Origin: Hydractinia symbiolongicarpus
Taxonomy: Eukaryota > Cnidaria > Hydrozoa > Anthoathecata > Hydractiniidae
NCBI RefSeq assembly: GCF_029227915.1
Contig: NC_079879.1
Span: 17,486,001-17,546,000 of the forward strand
Length of the DNA: 60,000 nt
Reading direction: 5' to 3'
In this document: piece after piece, positions 34,574 through 45,700 of the stretch
Position numbering within the stretch: position 1 is the stretch's first letter
Layout of the letters: each line of letters opens with the position of its first letter
Notes under the pieces: generated by a model
Databases searched by the model: none
Seen by the model: only the letters and a program-made list of their open reading frames with translations
What the model was told of the DNA's origin: nothing
Program-made: the position numbers and the translations under genes

Positions 34574-34984
34574 GTTTACCTATCTCAAATCTACTAAAAT
34601 CCATGGCCAGGAAGCACCCGCTTTACGCCAACTGTAACTTTTAATTTAGGAACGAGGTTGCTAATTGGCAGTTCTCAGCCAGGAGCACAAAAAAATGATT
34701 TCGTTTTTGCGAATTGATTCAAATAAATGCGGTTTGGTCATTAGTCAATTCTCAGACATCATCGAATTTTAAAGGGGTTGTATGAATTAAAATTTCGTAG
34801 CAGCTCTCGGAGTGGGGTGTTTTAGTTTAATTAAAAAATTATTTTGTTTTATATTTTCTTTTTCAATTCGATATTAAAGCTATCTAATTTAAATTCAAAA
34901 TTAAATTCGTTTCTAGATTCAGAATAATTTTTGTTTATTTTTTTTTAATTTTTTTTGAAGCCAGCTCTCGGCCACCATATTTGT
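34574..34984. other. 5' flank of the kinase-like ORF
   Basis: AT-rich, with no recognised element. A promoter could lie here but no motif supports one. Confidence 0.35.
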
Positions 34985-35218
34985 CTAGAAACAACCTTGA
35001 CAGGGTTTGTGCGCTATAACGTCTAGCGCTACGGTCAAACTGTCACGGAAGAACATATTATAGTAATACCTAGAAACAACCTTGACAGGGTTTGTGTGCT
35101 ATAAAGTATAGTCTTACGGTCAAACCTTTCGGAGAAACATTCCATGGTTATACCTAGAAACAACCTTGACAGGGTTTATGTGTTATGAAGTATATAGTTA
35201 CAGTCTGACATAAAATAG
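34985..35218. repeat. Three tandem copies of an 84-85-bp unit
   Basis: CTAGAAACAACCTTGACAGG starts at 34985, 35070 and 35154. The third copy diverges near its end. Confidence 0.9.
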
Positions 35219-35947
35219 GTTAGCCCAACATCGGTTGATTGAATTTGCGTTGTGAGGTATGTGATATAGTAGAAAAGGCGAAGCAAAAAATTCCGGGTAT
35301 AATTTGTAAACACCGGGATTTATTTCAGAAATTATTTAATTTAATATTTGGCTAATTTTTTTTACTACGTCGCGTGACAGGGTTGACACAGTCTAAATCC
35401 GCGCCTGCAAGCAGTTTTCAGGAAAAACTTTCCGTTAAAAAATCTGCAAAATTTAATCCAGCATTAATTATACTCTAATAGATAGGATGCAACAAACAAC
35501 AAATATTAAGTGCTTATGATCTGCTTTAAGGCGTGCTGCATTTGTCATTGGTATTTGTTCGTATGTACCTTTGCCACTAATTATTATTGTAGGTAGTCTT
35601 AGACTTAATTAATTTATGTTTCTATTGCTTTTTCATATATTTCTGGCATGTACAAAAACGTTTAAAGCGATTTTAGTTTATTGGAAATTGCCAAATAATA
35701 TTGGATTTACCACCAATTTGAAACACAATTTTTTTCTCTTAAGAACAAAGAATTCTTAAGAAAAGAAAGCATTGTGGAATTAAAATAAAAATTCAAGCCA
35801 ATAGAAACCTAATTTTTTGCTTGCCTCAAAGAAACATTTCTACCTGGCGTAGAAATGTTTCCTAACAAACAAGCCCCAACAACGTCTTCTTGTTATTATT
35901 AATTAATTTATTATTATTAAGTCTTGACGTTATGCATTTTTACTGTA
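35219..35947. other. No gene recognised
   Basis: AT-rich. It contains a small inverted repeat, GAAACATTTCTACC..GGTAGAAATGTTTC-like, at about 35832-35862. No coding support. Confidence 0.4.
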
Positions 35948-36892
35948 AGGCTAAAATACATGGTAAGTTTAAACGTACGTTTAGTTGTAAGAAAAAAACT
36001 TACCTTATCGAACAAAACTTTTTCGGACAAAAGTGACGAAATTTTTATTTGGTGACGAAAATTATGTCCGACGAAAAATTTTGTCCAATGAAAAATTTTG
36101 TCCGACAAATAAGTTTGTCCAAAACAAATTTTAAAATTCTTAAAAAAAAATTAACATATATTTCTCAAAAATAGGATATGCATTGTTGATAGAATTGGCA
36201 ACCAACTGGTCCTTTTTAAGTTACATGCTTTTAAGCTATCTCTACAACAGATTGTGCTTTTTAACGGCTTCTGTTTCTGTAGGTTTGATAAGAATATACA
36301 ACGTTTGGTGGTATTTGTTTTCATCTGTATATTAGCCGATTGAAGTGTTAATAAGAAATAAGAAAATTCCAAAATGGACAAAATTTTCGTCGGACAAAAG
36401 TGACAAAAATTTCTGAAGGTGACGAAAATTTTGTACGACGAAAAATTTTGTCTGACGAAAATTTTGTCCGACAAAGTTTTGTCCGATAAGGTATAATTTA
36501 GTTGCAGGCAATACACCTGTCTACACGTTAAGTTAAAACGTATAAGTTTTTTTTAATTTTTTTTTTCACAATAAATACTAAATAAAGAACATGTATATTT
36601 TTCAATGCGGTTATTGCTATAACAGCAGAAGGGAAAATAGTAGTAGAAAAAAAAAGGATTAGCACTGGTTGCGATTAGAAACCGAAAAAATATTTCCTAA
36701 AATCTTTAGTTTAAACAATAGCTCATTAATCATTCTGTTAATTTCAATAGAAAAAACTTAGCAAAAGTTGAACATGTCCAACTTTTAAAAAAACTTATCA
36801 AACCGAAAGTTGTATATCTTTCCTGTTTACACGGTAAGTTTCTTTATTATACATTTAAACGGTCCGTTTAAACTTACCGTGTATTTTAGCCT
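35948..36892. mobile_element. Inverted-repeat MITE, host of a nested MITE
   Basis: Left AGGCTAAAATACATGGTAAG and right, its complement with T/C changes ending at 36892, form TIRs of nearly 40 bp that extend through GTTTAAACG. No clear target duplication is visible. The interior has no coding capacity and is interrupted by a second inverted-repeat element. Confidence 0.65.
36003..36491. mobile_element. Nested MITE with TA duplication and long GACGAAAATTTTGTC inverted repeats
   Basis: The termini CCTTATCGAACAAAACTTT and, inverted, CCTTATCGGACAAAACTTT are flanked by TA on both sides (36001-36002 and 36492-36493). About 100 bp at each end is built from variants of GACGAAAATTTTGTCCGAC. A 2-bp TA duplication fits mariner- or ISL2EU-type elements. 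Assignment to either is uncertain. Confidence 0.65.
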
Positions 36893-37563
36893 TTAAAGGT
36901 TAAAATAATTATGTACAATAAAGAACGTACTTTTTATACAAATTTTTTTTTAGGTAAACACTCTGCGCATTGTCTCCCCTATGAACTTTTAACGACAGTT
37001 TTTCAGCAGACATTCCAAAAAAAAAATCCATAAGCATAGTTACTATTAAAACTGTGTTTTAAAATTCTTAGAAAGCGTTTGAGCCAAGAACGTTCCCAGC
37101 GCCTGTTGTCTTTTTTTTATCTCGGAACGGGCGCCCAGTGTTAGAAAAGAAAGATACAAGATGCCCTGGGGACGAGGTTGCGTTTGAGCTTTATTTTTTA
37201 TATATTACATTACATTGTTTTTTCCGCGAGTTTTTTTAACTTGCCGTGAGTTTCTATTTTTCCGCGAGTTAATTTAATTTAATGTGGCACTTGTGGGCTA
37301 CCGTAAAATTGAATCCGCTCGGTAAATGAGAAGTTTGTATGAGTCATAATCAAGAGGACTGTATTTGTTCGACTTTCTTTATAACTAAGAATACTTACAT
37401 GTTTTGAAAATGTATATATATCGAAGTCACGTGATTAAGCCCACATTGCTTGGCCTATTAAACAGGCCGAAAGCATTTTATAGGAGATAAAAGATAAAGT
37501 TATATCCAACATTGTAAAAGGCATATTTGCATATTGTAATAATACAAAACATCATTTCATAAA
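36893..37563. other. No gene recognised
   Basis: AT-rich, with CCGCGAGTT/GCCGTGAGTT repeats near 37214-37272. No coding support. Confidence 0.35.
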
Positions 37564-37857
37564 ATGCATCTATATACAATTTTTAGAAAACGTAGTTGGT
37601 GTAAACAACATTTGAACATTGAAAGGAACGTATTTTTGTTCGACGAAGACATATTAATAATCGTAAAAAAGTTTGTTTATACATATGATAATATCAAAAA
37701 AGAAAGGTATTTTCTATGTGATAATTTTAAATTACAAATATATTTTAAAATCATTTTTCACCAGACAGTTCCTTTAAGGATTGATAAAATGATCTACAAT
37801 AGGCAGCTAACAAAATATATAGAATGGCAGTTTTCGGATATTTTTCAAAATTGGTAA
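37564..37857 (+). CDS. Unrecognised 97-aa ORF
   Basis: An intact ORF beginning MHLYTIFRKRSWCKQHLNIE, rich in Ile, Lys, Phe and Tyr, with no signal peptide, repeat or known motif. Its composition is what AT-rich non-coding DNA would give. An orphan gene or a transposon fragment cannot be excluded. Confidence 0.2.
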   Translation: MHLYTIFRKRSWCKQHLNIERNVFLFDEDILIIVKKFVYTYDNIKKERYFLCDNFKLQIYFKIIFHQTVPLRIDKMIYNRQLTKYIEWQFSDIFQNW

Positions 37858-38085
37858 AAACTTTAGATTTTAAAATCTATAAGGTTTGAGGGAGAATTTA
37901 GGAGTGGCCTGATTTTATGCTATTAGCTAGTTGTGGATCTGCGCAAAAACATAAAAATGCAACACTAAACATAAAGTAAAACCGACCATTTAAATAAGAA
38001 GATCAAATAAATTAATCATAATATTGTCAGTATCTGTGAAATATTCAGGCTCAGATCTTTAAACAGAACTAATAAACGTAACATA

Positions 38086-38346
38086 TTAAGTCCAAAACAG
38101 TCGCTCCTTGGTTCTTTGCGTGGAAACACCATATCCAAAATTACTTGTAACGTATCTACTAAGTCTATGACAGAATTCACGTTGCAAGTCTTTCGCTGTT
38201 TCAATCATTGATGAAACTAATAAACGCAAGCCTTCAAGAATGCTTTCACGTGTACCTTTTCTCTTCAATACTCGTCCATATTTTGCCATCACTGCCATTG
38301 TTAAAACATTGCATTTTATTCTACTAAAATTAAAATGACACGACAT
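38086..38346 (-). CDS. Unrecognised small ORF or exon, 86 codons
   Basis: The frame has balanced, protein-like composition (MAKYGRVLKRKGTRESILEG, then LRLLVSSMIETAKDLQREF, then RLSRYVTSNFGYGV) and a TAA at 38086-38088. A possible acceptor, TTTTAATTTTAG, lies near 38333, so it may be a last exon or a small protein from ATG at 38304 (72 codons). The middle looks like an amphipathic helix. I recognise no family. It lies about 470 bp beyond the acyl-CoA oxidase stop, on the same strand. Confidence 0.35.
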   Translation of the reverse strand: MSCHFNFSRIKCNVLTMAVMAKYGRVLKRKGTRESILEGLRLLVSSMIETAKDLQREFCHRLSRYVTSNFGYGVSTQRTKERLFWT

Positions 38347-38820
38347 ACTTTAAAAAGCATTAAAAACACACGCCATGTGAAAAAAATCGTGTGTCTATAA
38401 TGTGAAGCAGAATTAAGTTGTCGCGCCCTTTTTGTTAATAAACAGTTAAACCTTGGAATACCCATTTCATTGATTGTAGAGAGACTGCATGATAAAACAA
38501 AAACGTTAGCATAAAAGGTCTAACAAAACATTGAATAGAATAGACAGGATATCATCACTAACATTTGGCAAGCGACGCACTTCTGTGATAGCGAGAATAT
38601 ATTAGGTTTGCTGAAGAAACTCTACAAAACAACACAGCATTTGCGTTTTTTATTATACGATCTAATTGTACATATATTTCACGGAAAAAAAGATTACCCA
38701 GTCATCTATAGAATAATCAATTTCACAAAAAATTTAACCATTTTATTTTTTAAGTGTGCCAGTAATAGTCAAACAGTATTTTAGAAAATGTTTAAATCGG
38801 GAATTCATATAAGCAAAATT

Positions 38821-39730
38821 TTACATTAACTCTCCTTGGTTATCGTATTCATTGTATTTAACCCAATCCATAGCAATTGGTGCCGAGATCATACTATCTG
38901 TTAGGCCAAATGCATCTGTTAACGCGAGGGATTGGGGTGCAATTTCTTTGCAAAGATTTGTGAAGAGCGCGTCGAATTGTTTGGCTGTATCAATAGAAAT
39001 GATGTCATTTATGATGTACCAATCTAAATGACGTCGTATGATAGATACGGCATACAAGCGATGTAAATTCAACAAAATTTCAGTCAAGCAAGGATCAGCG
39101 GATTGTCGTATTATCTCACAGCGTTTGCTAACTAAACGTTCACCATATGAACGGGACGCGGCTTGTATTAGATCGCTACTTTCGTGCATCCACGTCTCAA
39201 ATAGCTTGCTTTTGCCTGCTTTCATCATAACATCTCTAAGTTGCATAAATAAAAGATCTTCACGCTTAGCCAGAAGATAATGCAAATAATTGATTGAATA
39301 TAATTCAACAGGCGGAGGTTTAATATCAGAGGGAAAAAACATTGACAGACGCTCCTTAGCAACTTTCTGCATAAGAACGGCATTGTCGCCTTCAGCAGTT
39401 ATACAAGCATGTGATAAATTCATGAAGACGCCAAGACGATTTACAGATAAATATCCTTGTCCACCTGTACGTTCACGACATATCGATGCTAGGTTCTCAA
39501 GATTCCATCCGCAAAATGGTTTAATGACACAACACATTGTTACAATCTCGGCATGTTCTGAACCATCGTGAGATTGGTTAGCCCATCTTTCTTTTACATA
39601 ATTCAAAGCCAAGTTTAAACAATAAGTTTCAGCTAGTAAAGGCATTAACGCATTTTGCTGAAGCTGATATGAAAGAATACATGCATCTGATTTTCCTTCT
39701 GGACCAACAGTCAGTCTTGTTGCGGAATAT
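38821..39730 (-). CDS. ACOX exon 5 (C-terminal domain)
   Basis: The acceptor is AAGTTTAG|ATATTCC; the first base completes an Arg codon split from exon 4. 910 bp, with TAA at 38821-38823. It contains [29 protein letters not shown] and the end [16 protein letters not shown]. Confidence 0.9.
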
Positions 39731-42700
39731 CTAAACTTAATAATAAATTTATGACAGTTTTGTTACTATCATTTTACAGGATCTCGTCCATTCCCACACT
39801 AACGTATACACAAATTTACAGTACAAAGATATTAATGTACTAACTCACCGAAGAGCAATAGTCAAAGCAGCTTTCGAAGCACCTTGGGCCATACTGGCAA
39901 TACACAGCCGACCAGATAGGAGCTGATCGGCTACGGTTAGGAATCGAGCGCGGGAACTTTTTATGTCGGTACGAAACACGCCATCTTCCCCCACGTCAGA
40001 GTATTTGTTTAGTAAATTTTCTCGGGGCACACGAACGTTGTCAAATGACAATTTAGCGTTGTCTACGCCGTTTAAACCAATCTTGGATCCCATATCCTCC
40101 ACGGTTACACCAGGTAAAGTTTTTAAATTTGTATCCCGTATCGGAACAAGAATACCATGAATGCCATGTTCTTCATCTAAGGAAATAAAAGCTTTTAACT
40201 TTATTAGGAGGAGTTCAAAATGAAAAAAAAGACAAAAAGAATTGATAAATTTCAAGCTATATAATTGTAGTGTCATTGTAAATAACCGTACCATCCACAT
40301 TTAATTGCGCGAAGACTACACAATGTTTTGCATGAATTGCTCCATTGGTGATCCAATATTTCTGTGCTAACGGAGTGGGAGTGTTAATAATGAACTCCTC
40401 TTTACTTTTATCATATACTGCTGTTGTTTCCATTTCAACTGCGTTATTACCATACCTTTGATAAAAGCAAACCGATAAGTATGTTTTTAAGCAACTGGTT
40501 GAAAATTCATTACAAAAAAAGAAGCACGAGTGATCAAGAACATAGAATAGAAGATGAAATAATGTGCCAACACAGTATTATTTAAAAAAGCATTCCAAAC
40601 TATTTTAAAATATTACTAAGTATTTTTATTATAAAAAAATAAAAGGACTTAATACAAACCCAAGTTCAGTCAAACCAAAACATCCAACATCATCAAGAGA
40701 GTCGATTTTTTTAAGAAGTTTGGAATGATGACGTTCTGTACCAAGCTTCAAAACAGTTCCACCAAATAGGTTGAACTGAACTGTCATCTTAGTAGCCATA
40801 GCTGGATCAATAATACTTGCGATTTCATGAGCAGCAAAAATTTTTAAGGGGTTATCCTGGAAATCTAGCACAGAAATATAGCCAGCATCACATATTTTCT
40901 TTAAACGTTGGAACGCCACCTGAAAAATTTTCTGAAAATTAGTCTATTTGCACAAAGACAATGAGTTTAACCTCGTAAGAGTATTTCTACACTTTATACT
41001 TTAAGAATACTGTAATGGTTCAGTATTCAGTATATTCATTACAAAAAAATTAATAAAAAAATAATTTTTTTATGAATTTTTAAACAAAAAAATATGCGCT
41101 TTTTTAAAAAGATGTGGCAAAGCATTGTTGCTATGGTAATGCTTAAAAGAATTGAGAAATATTACGTTGGTATTATTATTTGTTGGTATTAAATTGTCTT
41201 TAAAGGTCAATTGATAGACCCTATTAAACAAAAGATGGATGATAACCATATTCTTTTTGTGAGAGTTCCTGCAAATATGACATTTATTTTTCAACCTGAC
41301 AGTGAATAGTTCCTTATGTCTCTCATGAAGAGTAAATTCACCGAATGGTACAGTAAAGAAATCGACAAACAGCTGGAGAAAAATATTCCAATGGAAAATA
41401 TCGAAGTAAAGTTGAAAGTATCAGTTTTGAAGCCACTACACGCAAGTTGGCTGTAGAAGCATATAATTATCAAACATCTGCACCTGGTAGAAATATTAGT
41501 GCAAATGGTTGGAAATCTGCTGCTATATATGAAAAGCCGTATCTGATGGTCTAAATGGTTTAAGAAACCTCGATCCTTTCCATCTAATTAACCTACTTTT
41601 GGAGCAATCAAATGATTCAATCGATCCGTCAAATGATAATCTAAATGTTGAAAACGCTGAATACTTTTCATCCTAGCCAGATATTATAGGTAGGATGTTA
41701 TAGCTAGCTATGCAGACAGGGATGATGTGCTGCCTAGCTATGTATTGTTACTATTGTGACACTCCCCTGCCAATATGCTTTAACCTTTCCATTTAGTATA
41801 CATTTATAATAAACATATTTTGGCTCAACACAAGTCGTTTGTTTCAGTTTGTCTGTTCAGATTCATATTAGTACATATTGTAGGTTTATCATTTCTTGAA
41901 TATTATTCAAGAAATGATAAACCTACAATACTCAAATTGTTAATTTCGGTTCTGGTATGAATCTTTTTTTTTCAGAAGGCGAAGAAAACACTGAACATGC
42001 TTTCTGTTGTGACAAAAATGTTTTTGTCACAGGTCACACATTTACATAAATAAAAATATTTAGTAGGTGTAGTGTTGCTCTTTTCTCTAAGAAAATAGAT
42101 TCAAGGTTTTTAAAATTGTTCTTTATCTCTTCGGAATTAACTTGACGGAGTAAGCCTCTATCAACTTGAATTTTGAAAATGACAGTGTTAAACTTGAAAG
42201 GTTATGTTGTCTGGGTTATCCTCAAAAAATAAAACAATGCAATTTATTAGTTGCATATATCTAAAAATTTCTTAACTTTCTTAGGCCATCTGGTTAACTT
42301 ATTGTGGTAAATCGATCGAGTATTAAACATATCTAAAGGAGTGCATTGAAAGAACATGTGACTTGAAACAAATCATGACCAGTTTATTCATCTACAATTC
42401 TCTTAGCTTTTAAAGGAATCAAGGCTCCAGGGTACTTATGAGTGCGCTTTCTTTTTACCCTGGGTGATTGCATTGCTCTTATTACAATTTGTTGAATTAT
42501 ATAACATGAAGACCAGTATTCAGCCGAATACCCAACATGGTTAGGATAGCCAAGTCATAATGTTATTTACAGACGTTTAAAAAAAAGATATCCAATAACA
42601 AAAAATAAAGTTAATTATATACAAGAACATACAAAAATATACAATAAAAATACTGATTTTCCAATATATATATGAATAAGATGGAAAAAGATGTGGTTGA

Positions 42701-45700
42701 TCCAGTAAAACAAGCTCTCTACAAACGCTATGTAGACGACACTTGTGCAAAACGTAAAAAAGATGTACCCGATACTATATATGAATAAGATGTACCTGAG
42801 TCTCTTAATAATTATCACCCAAACATAAAGCTGACAATGGAGATAGACCCCCCTCGTTTCCTGGACACTGAAATTATTCACATTGGCAACGGTTTCAAAA
42901 CAAAAGTTCATAGAAAGGAGAACAAATTACCTATACACTGGAAATCAGCTGTACCAAAATGCTACAAACGTAATTCGATTCTAGGCGACTTACACAGAGC
43001 CTGTAAAATTTTCGATTATTTTCAAGAAGAAATTGAATACATTAAATTTAAGTATAAGAAAGCTGGGTATCCTCATGGTTTTGTCTATAGTGTGATAAGA
43101 GATTTCAACAAAGATAAGGAAGAGTTTTTAATCCCGGATTGGTTATTTAAAGAAAGAAAAAAGATTTATTTCACTTTTACCTTACTGCCAACAAAATGAA
43201 GACGTAAAAATTTTTATTAATACCTTAAATCGTTCGACAAATAAGAATTTTATTTTCATCGTGCTCTGGAACACTAAGAAAATCCAGTCTCTCTTTCCGT
43301 TGAAAGATAAAATAAAACACTTAGCTTGCGTTATCTACGAAGGTACCTGTTTATGCGGTGCGATCTACATCGGTGAAACTGTACGAAATGCGCAAACACG
43401 ATGGTCTGAACAAAACAAAATGTCTTCAAAGTCCGAACTAGCTAGTCATGTTGTCGCAAATGATGGACGCTCTTTTTGTTGAAAAATTTTAAGTTGCGCT
43501 CCTAAAAACTGTTTAAGGAGGAAGATTTTGGAGGTATTCTATATAAAGTCGTTAAGGCCTGTTCTTAACGAACAAGTTGAATAAAAAAGATTGTTACTTT
43601 TCCATAACGGCGTGACGTAAAAATATACTTTTTTATATTTTATTTTTTATTCTACTCATTTCATTATTCACAGACCTTTGAGAGATCAGCAAAAATGTTT
43701 TAGTGGCTTATTGTATAGCAGTGTTACTTACCTGAGGATGTAAAAGTTTTATTTACGAAAAGCTTCGTGTATTTTTATTGTACATTTTTGTATGTTCTTG
43801 TATATAATTAAAATTACTATGGCGAAGAAAACAATTTTAAAAATAAAGTGTATATATTATGTCAAAGCTCCAACTATCTAGTAGTAACCAATGCTAGTGC
43901 TAGTGTCAATTATAAAATCTAAATCAATTAACCTTAGCTAGCTGAACACTAGAAAAGAATGTAAACCAGTAACTTTAATAAGCCCAATGGGTATAAAATA
44001 AATGACATTTTCTATTTCTTTTACCAAAAGTTCATAATTTGCCCATTCGACAAGTTAATTTAAGAAATAATAAAGGTAAACAGACTATATGTGCATCACT
44101 TCGCTAAAATTTTGAAAATTAAAATTTAAACTAACCTCGTTTTCATGTTAGTATGTCCAGTCCGGTTGTGTATTTTGCGGAATGGAAATTGGTAATTAAA
44201 GGTCTATTTAATAGGGCGTTAAAAATTAAATATGGTAATTAGTTAATGTTACATTTTAGTGTTAAATTCGAAAAACATTTACGAAGTATTGAAAATTATA
44301 TATTTTTTGTCTGAAAATTGAAAACCGCGAAATTTCAAAATTTTGCTCAACAGCGAAATTCGCCCATTTTTACCTTCTCATCCGCGAAATTAAATTCCGC
44401 AAAAAATTTCTTCCCTTAAGGTGTATCAATGTGTCCTTAACGGCTAAAGTGAGAAAAAGCTTCCTCAAAAATACATTGCATTATCTTGCCTATGGAGGAA
44501 GTCAAGTGGTCTTATTACTGAAACATGCTTGGCCACAGATGATTGGAAAAAATATTGCATAAGACTTTTATGCAATCTGGAATCTAACACACTTCATTGG
44601 AGCTAAGGAGGAAAGCATATTAGGATTAAGGCACCTGTCAACAGTGGATCTCTTTATTATAACGATGAAGGATTTTTTAGCATTGTGTTGATGGCAATTT
44701 GTGATGCCCGTTAAGTGTTTTTATTTGTCGATATTGGGTACGGAAACAACGATAGTGGAATCTTTTGTAAATGTGCGATTGGAAAATCATTTTTTGGTGA
44801 AGAAATGAATCTATCCGAACCTCATTGTATAGAAAATTCTCAAACTTTTGGTCCAATCCCGTATTATTTGATTAGTGATGATGCATTTCCGCTTCAACAT
44901 TGGCCTATCTGGTCAGGGAATACAAAAGACTCAGCTTTTCAAGAGCTCGAAGAGTAATCGAGAACGCAAATGGTCATTCTTGATGTTTCAGTTTAATTTT
45001 GGTAAAGGGCAGTATTCTTGAAAATGGTCATTCTTGCCATTCTTGCTGTTTCAGTTTAATTTTGGTAAAGGGCAGTATTTTTGAAAATGGTCATTCTTAA
45101 TGTTTCAGTTTAATTTTGGTAAAGGGCAGTATTCTTGAGAATGGTCATTCTTGATGTTTCAGTTTAATTTTGGTAAAGGGCAGTATTTTTGAAAACGGTC
45201 TTTTTTGATGTTTCAGTTTAATTTTGGTAAAGGGCAGTATTTTTGAAAATGGTCTTTTTTGATGTTTCAGTTTAATTTTGGTAAAGGGCAGTATTTTTGA
45301 AAATGGTCTTTTTTGATGTTTCAGTTTAATTTTGGTAAAGGGCAGTATTCTTGAAAATGGTCTTTTTTGATGTTTCAGTTTAATTTTGGTAAAGGGCAGT
45401 ATTTTTGAAAATGGTCTTTTTTGATGTTTCAGTTTAATTTTGGTAAAGGGCAGTATTCTTGAAAACGGTCTTTTTGATGTTTTAGTTTAATTTTGGTAAA
45501 GGGCAGTATTCAATATACTGAAATATTTTCTGATCTCATCAAAATTTAAATGACAGATCTTTCCTATTGTTCTTCTGCATAAGTGGATTTTTCCACGGCC
45601 TTAATGACTAGTCTCTATAATAATACGAAGCTTGAGATCTAAAATGGGTGGGGACCATAAGTTTTGCAAATCAGCCATAATGTAAACAATAATAAAGATC

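Noticed and set aside
44970-45511. Considered as a CRISPR-like array because of regular repeats
   Set aside because: There are no unique spacers; units are contiguous 54-bp minisatellite copies in an animal intron.
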